Assembly (NCBI GenBank): GCA_012064415.1
Contig: SSNU01000159.1
Location: 152,927-216,926, forward strand
Reading direction: 5' to 3'
DNA from: Gyrodactylus bullatarudis
Lineage: Eukaryota; Platyhelminthes; Monogenea; Gyrodactylidea; Gyrodactylidae
Length of the DNA stretch: 64,000 nucleotides
Positions 61,944-64,000 of the stretch are shown piece after piece (the stretch's first letter is position 1; every line of letters begins with the position of its first letter). A program made the position numbers and the translations under genes. The notes under the pieces are model-generated. The model saw nothing but the letters and a program-made list of their open reading frames with translations, was not told where the DNA came from and did not search any database.

Positions 61944-62495
61944 TAAAATATTCACAAACCATAGACAAAAGATTGATTTCGAGAGGCCTTCTGATTGGTT
62001 AGACACTTTTTCGGTTCTGATCAAGATGTAGAACAGTTCTCTAATGATACACAAGCCAGGTATTGAGAATCAACGCTAACCTCGAACAATAAAAAATCAC
62101 CAAAATTATGATGTTAATCGACAATGCTACTGTAGAGATATTTTACTGCGATGAATAAAAACGATAGCTTCCATCTTTTTAATGAAATTGATAGCTCATT
62201 GGCATTCGATATATAATCAATTTCAAAGATGAAATCTGACAAATTAGTTAATGCATACTGGGATATCAATGAGTATACGGAATTATCAAGTTTTTATTGA
62301 ATTTGACTCATGATTGATTTGACAGAACTTTCAAAATTTTTAATAAACTTTCAGGAAGAAATAAAAGCCAGAATTAAATCACGGAGAGAACCTGCAATTT
62401 CGAGGCTTTAGTAATCAATCAAAAAAGCGGTTTTACTTCAAGAATTTTTTACACATAAGCTTGGCAAAATGTAGATGGAAAATTTTTTATTTTAA
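61944..62495. other. no recognisable feature
   Basis: AT-rich DNA; nothing supported. Confidence 0.35.
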
Positions 62496-63397
62496 CCCTT
62501 AATGTCCCAAATTATTATTACCTTATCAAATTAATTACACTGATTCTGAATCTGAATTCCTGAGAGCCGACTTATCATTTCAAAGATAATAGAGGTTAAA
62601 ATTAGCATTCTTTGGCTTTAAAACCAGGCGTTTACGTATTTGTAATCTACAGCTATTAGACTTGGATGAAATTTCGTAAAACTGATGAAACCACCTGTAA
62701 TTTTGTTTAAATAATCTTTGAGCTATTTCTAAATCATTCCACCATGTCTGGCTGAGTCAACTCTTTATTTGATTCTTTTATCATATAAACAAAATTTCAG
62801 AAATTTTCAAATTTTAAACGTTCTTAATATTGATTTATATTTTCATTAAAAATGTCTTAATCTTTTACATTCAAAATCCAAGATATGAAAAACTATTTAA
62901 ATAAAATATTTAACTGTTTATAACTGCATAAAATCGAAAATTAAAATAAAAAACGTGCAAAATTTGAAAATTTCCGAAATTTTGTTTATATGATACAGGA
63001 ATCATTTAAAGAGTTGACTCAGCCAGACATGGTGGAATGATTTAGAAATAGCTCAAAGATTATTTAAACAAAATTACAGGCGGTTTCATCAGTTTTACGA
63101 AATTTCATCCAAGTCTAAGAGCTATTGTTTCATGTTGGAAAGTTATTTTATTTTTCTCCTAAGGCCTCAGCAAAAAAAATTAAAAAAACGTTCTAAATAT
63201 TTTTTAAAATTTCAAAAAATCTCTCTTCTTCAAGTAACTCCAGTTAACGTAGGCAAAGAGCTATCTTTATGAATTATACATATTTTTGTAGCTCAATAAA
63301 TTTTCTTCCTTATGAGGGGTGAAAAAAGTATTTCAAGTATCTTTTTGTTTAAATTTATCATTCGAGAAAGAGTTGTGTTCCAATTCGACATGAAGGG
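62496..63397. mobile_element. TTAA-target element with nested P1 element
   Basis: TTAA-CCCTTAATGTCCCAAATT at the left and AATTCGACATGAAGGG-CTAA at the right. It has no ORF. The P1 element at 62659-63115 is inserted within it. Fragments of the same family lie at 9.4-9.7 kb. Confidence 0.65.
62659..63115. mobile_element. P1-family palindromic element, second copy (457 bp)
   Basis: Same arms as 12998-13478, TA on both sides. The unique centre is in the opposite orientation relative to the first copy. Confidence 0.85.
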
Positions 63398-63564
63398 CTA
63401 AGCAGTAAAAATGTTCATAAAATTGAAATACGACTTTCACACGGTGATTCTCAAAATTCTAGTATATTTGATCTTGTGATTGCGATCCTTGAAATCAACT
63501 TTATATCACTCAAAATATTGCTATGAAAATATTAAATTATTGTTAAATTTTAAACTCATATATA

Positions 63565-63645
63565 TGAAAGGTTAGAGAACAACAAGCGTATATTTGAGGG
63601 ATAAACGTCTGGTCTCTTCAGACTCTACCCCGGTCAATATATAAA
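63565..63645. repeat. decayed hammerhead-like repeat next to the PLE end
   Basis: On the minus strand GTAGAGTCTGAAGAGACC and AGACGTTTATCC align with the intact motif 40 bases away. GAAA is lost. Confidence 0.45.
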
Positions 63646-63676
63646 TAAAAATGTTTACAAAAGAATTATATTTAAA

Positions 63677-63711
63677 GAGATATGTACATTTCGCCAGGTC
63701 TCGTCAGTCTC
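63677..63711 (-). ncRNA. minimal type I hammerhead ribozyme (predicted)
   Basis: Minus strand, in order: GAGA (stem I), CUGACGA, a short G-C closed stem II region GACCUGGC, GAAA, the self-complementary AUGUACAU as stem III ending in the U of an AUA cleavage triplet, then UCUC pairing with GAGA. All invariant core bases (CUGANGA, GAAA, NUH) are present. PLEs are known to carry such minimal hammerheads. Stem II is very short and activity may need dimers. It lies in the 3' region of the PLE fragment at 63846-64000. Confidence 0.6.
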
Positions 63712-63845
63712 AATTCCTGATTCAATATTTAATAAATTGTTTGAATGAATAATTTTAATGAAAATTGTAAAAAGTTCTCTTGCATAATTCCAATTGATGA
63801 AAAACCAAAAAACTTTTCTAGTAGGCAGAAAAGAAAAATTAAAAA

Positions 63846-64000
63846 TCAATTGGGCCATGGTAGTTCCAAATTTTGTGTGTAATTCTTCTGGATGCACAGA
63901 TTTGGATCCTCCTCCATTATATAAAACTTTTCCCTAATTTTGAGGTCCGTAATTCTATCGCTTGGGTTCTTATAAATGATTCTAAAATTACTTTCATTTG
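63846..64000 (-). pseudogene. PLE endonuclease C-terminus, runs off the window
   Basis: The minus frame reads NFRIIYKNPSDRITDLKIRE, KFYIMEEDPNLCIQKNY and stops TGA at 63846. It is collinear with the nuclease end at 15.5-15.65 kb. The rest of the element lies beyond the right edge, so it may be longer or even intact there. Confidence 0.8.

Noticed and set aside
1..64000. Bacterial-type systems, CRISPR arrays, operons
   Set aside because: Introns, nuclear tRNA-Ser and eukaryotic transposons show a eukaryotic chromosome; no repeat-spacer array seen.

Overview
This is a eukaryotic, AT-rich window (my impression is roughly 70% A+T; not computed). It has an intron-containing ion-channel gene, a nuclear tRNA-Ser gene and a very dense load of nested transposable elements. 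Penelope-like elements (PLEs) with GIY-YIG endonucleases, Tc1/mariner relatives, CR1/Jockey-type non-LTR fragments and a Ty3/gypsy element point to an invertebrate, most likely an arthropod. The species cannot be named from the sequence.

Layout. 0-13 kb: intergenic AT-rich DNA with palindromic MITEs, a non-LTR reverse transcriptase (RT) tail at the left edge and a PLE endonuclease fragment near 11.5 kb. 13.5-15.9 kb: a decayed PLE on the + strand. A second PLE copy with inverted arms is inserted in it, flanked by a 13-bp duplication, and a 735-N assembly gap lies inside that insertion. 16-25 kb: MITEs, a 1.35-kb long inverted repeat and a weak minus-strand exon candidate. 25.2-28.2 kb: two inverted non-LTR RT fragments joined to a minus-strand PLE.

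28.4-34.4 kb holds the one clear host gene: the 3' half (S4 to C-terminus, seven exons) of a Shal/Kv4 voltage-gated potassium channel. A tRNA-Ser(CGA) gene lies antisense in one of its introns. Exons for the T1 domain and S1-S3 were not found in the window.

34.4-47.6 kb: MITEs, a GC-rich insertion of unknown class with a 10-bp direct repeat, a Tc1 remnant in a 457-bp hairpin, a 1.76-kb DNA element with a 10-bp target duplication that contains a non-LTR RT, a piggyBac-like MITE and weak minus-strand exon candidates. 47.7-52.9 kb: a Ty3/gypsy element with 268-bp LTRs that differ at one position, inserted in a PLE with a GCTAC duplication. Its gag ORF begins inside the 5' LTR and runs through the primer binding site, and a 754-bp MITE sits in pol. 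53-64 kb: more nested MITEs, a Tc1 transposase remnant inside a 1.83-kb long-TIR element, and PLE 3' ends. One of these carries what looks like an intact minimal hammerhead ribozyme.

Two themes stand out. Small TA-target palindromes share termini with a Tc1-type copy, which suggests mobilisation in trans. Hammerhead-like motifs recur, mostly in or near PLE sequence. Nearly all transposon ORFs are broken, so most of the window is a graveyard of transposons around one channel gene.
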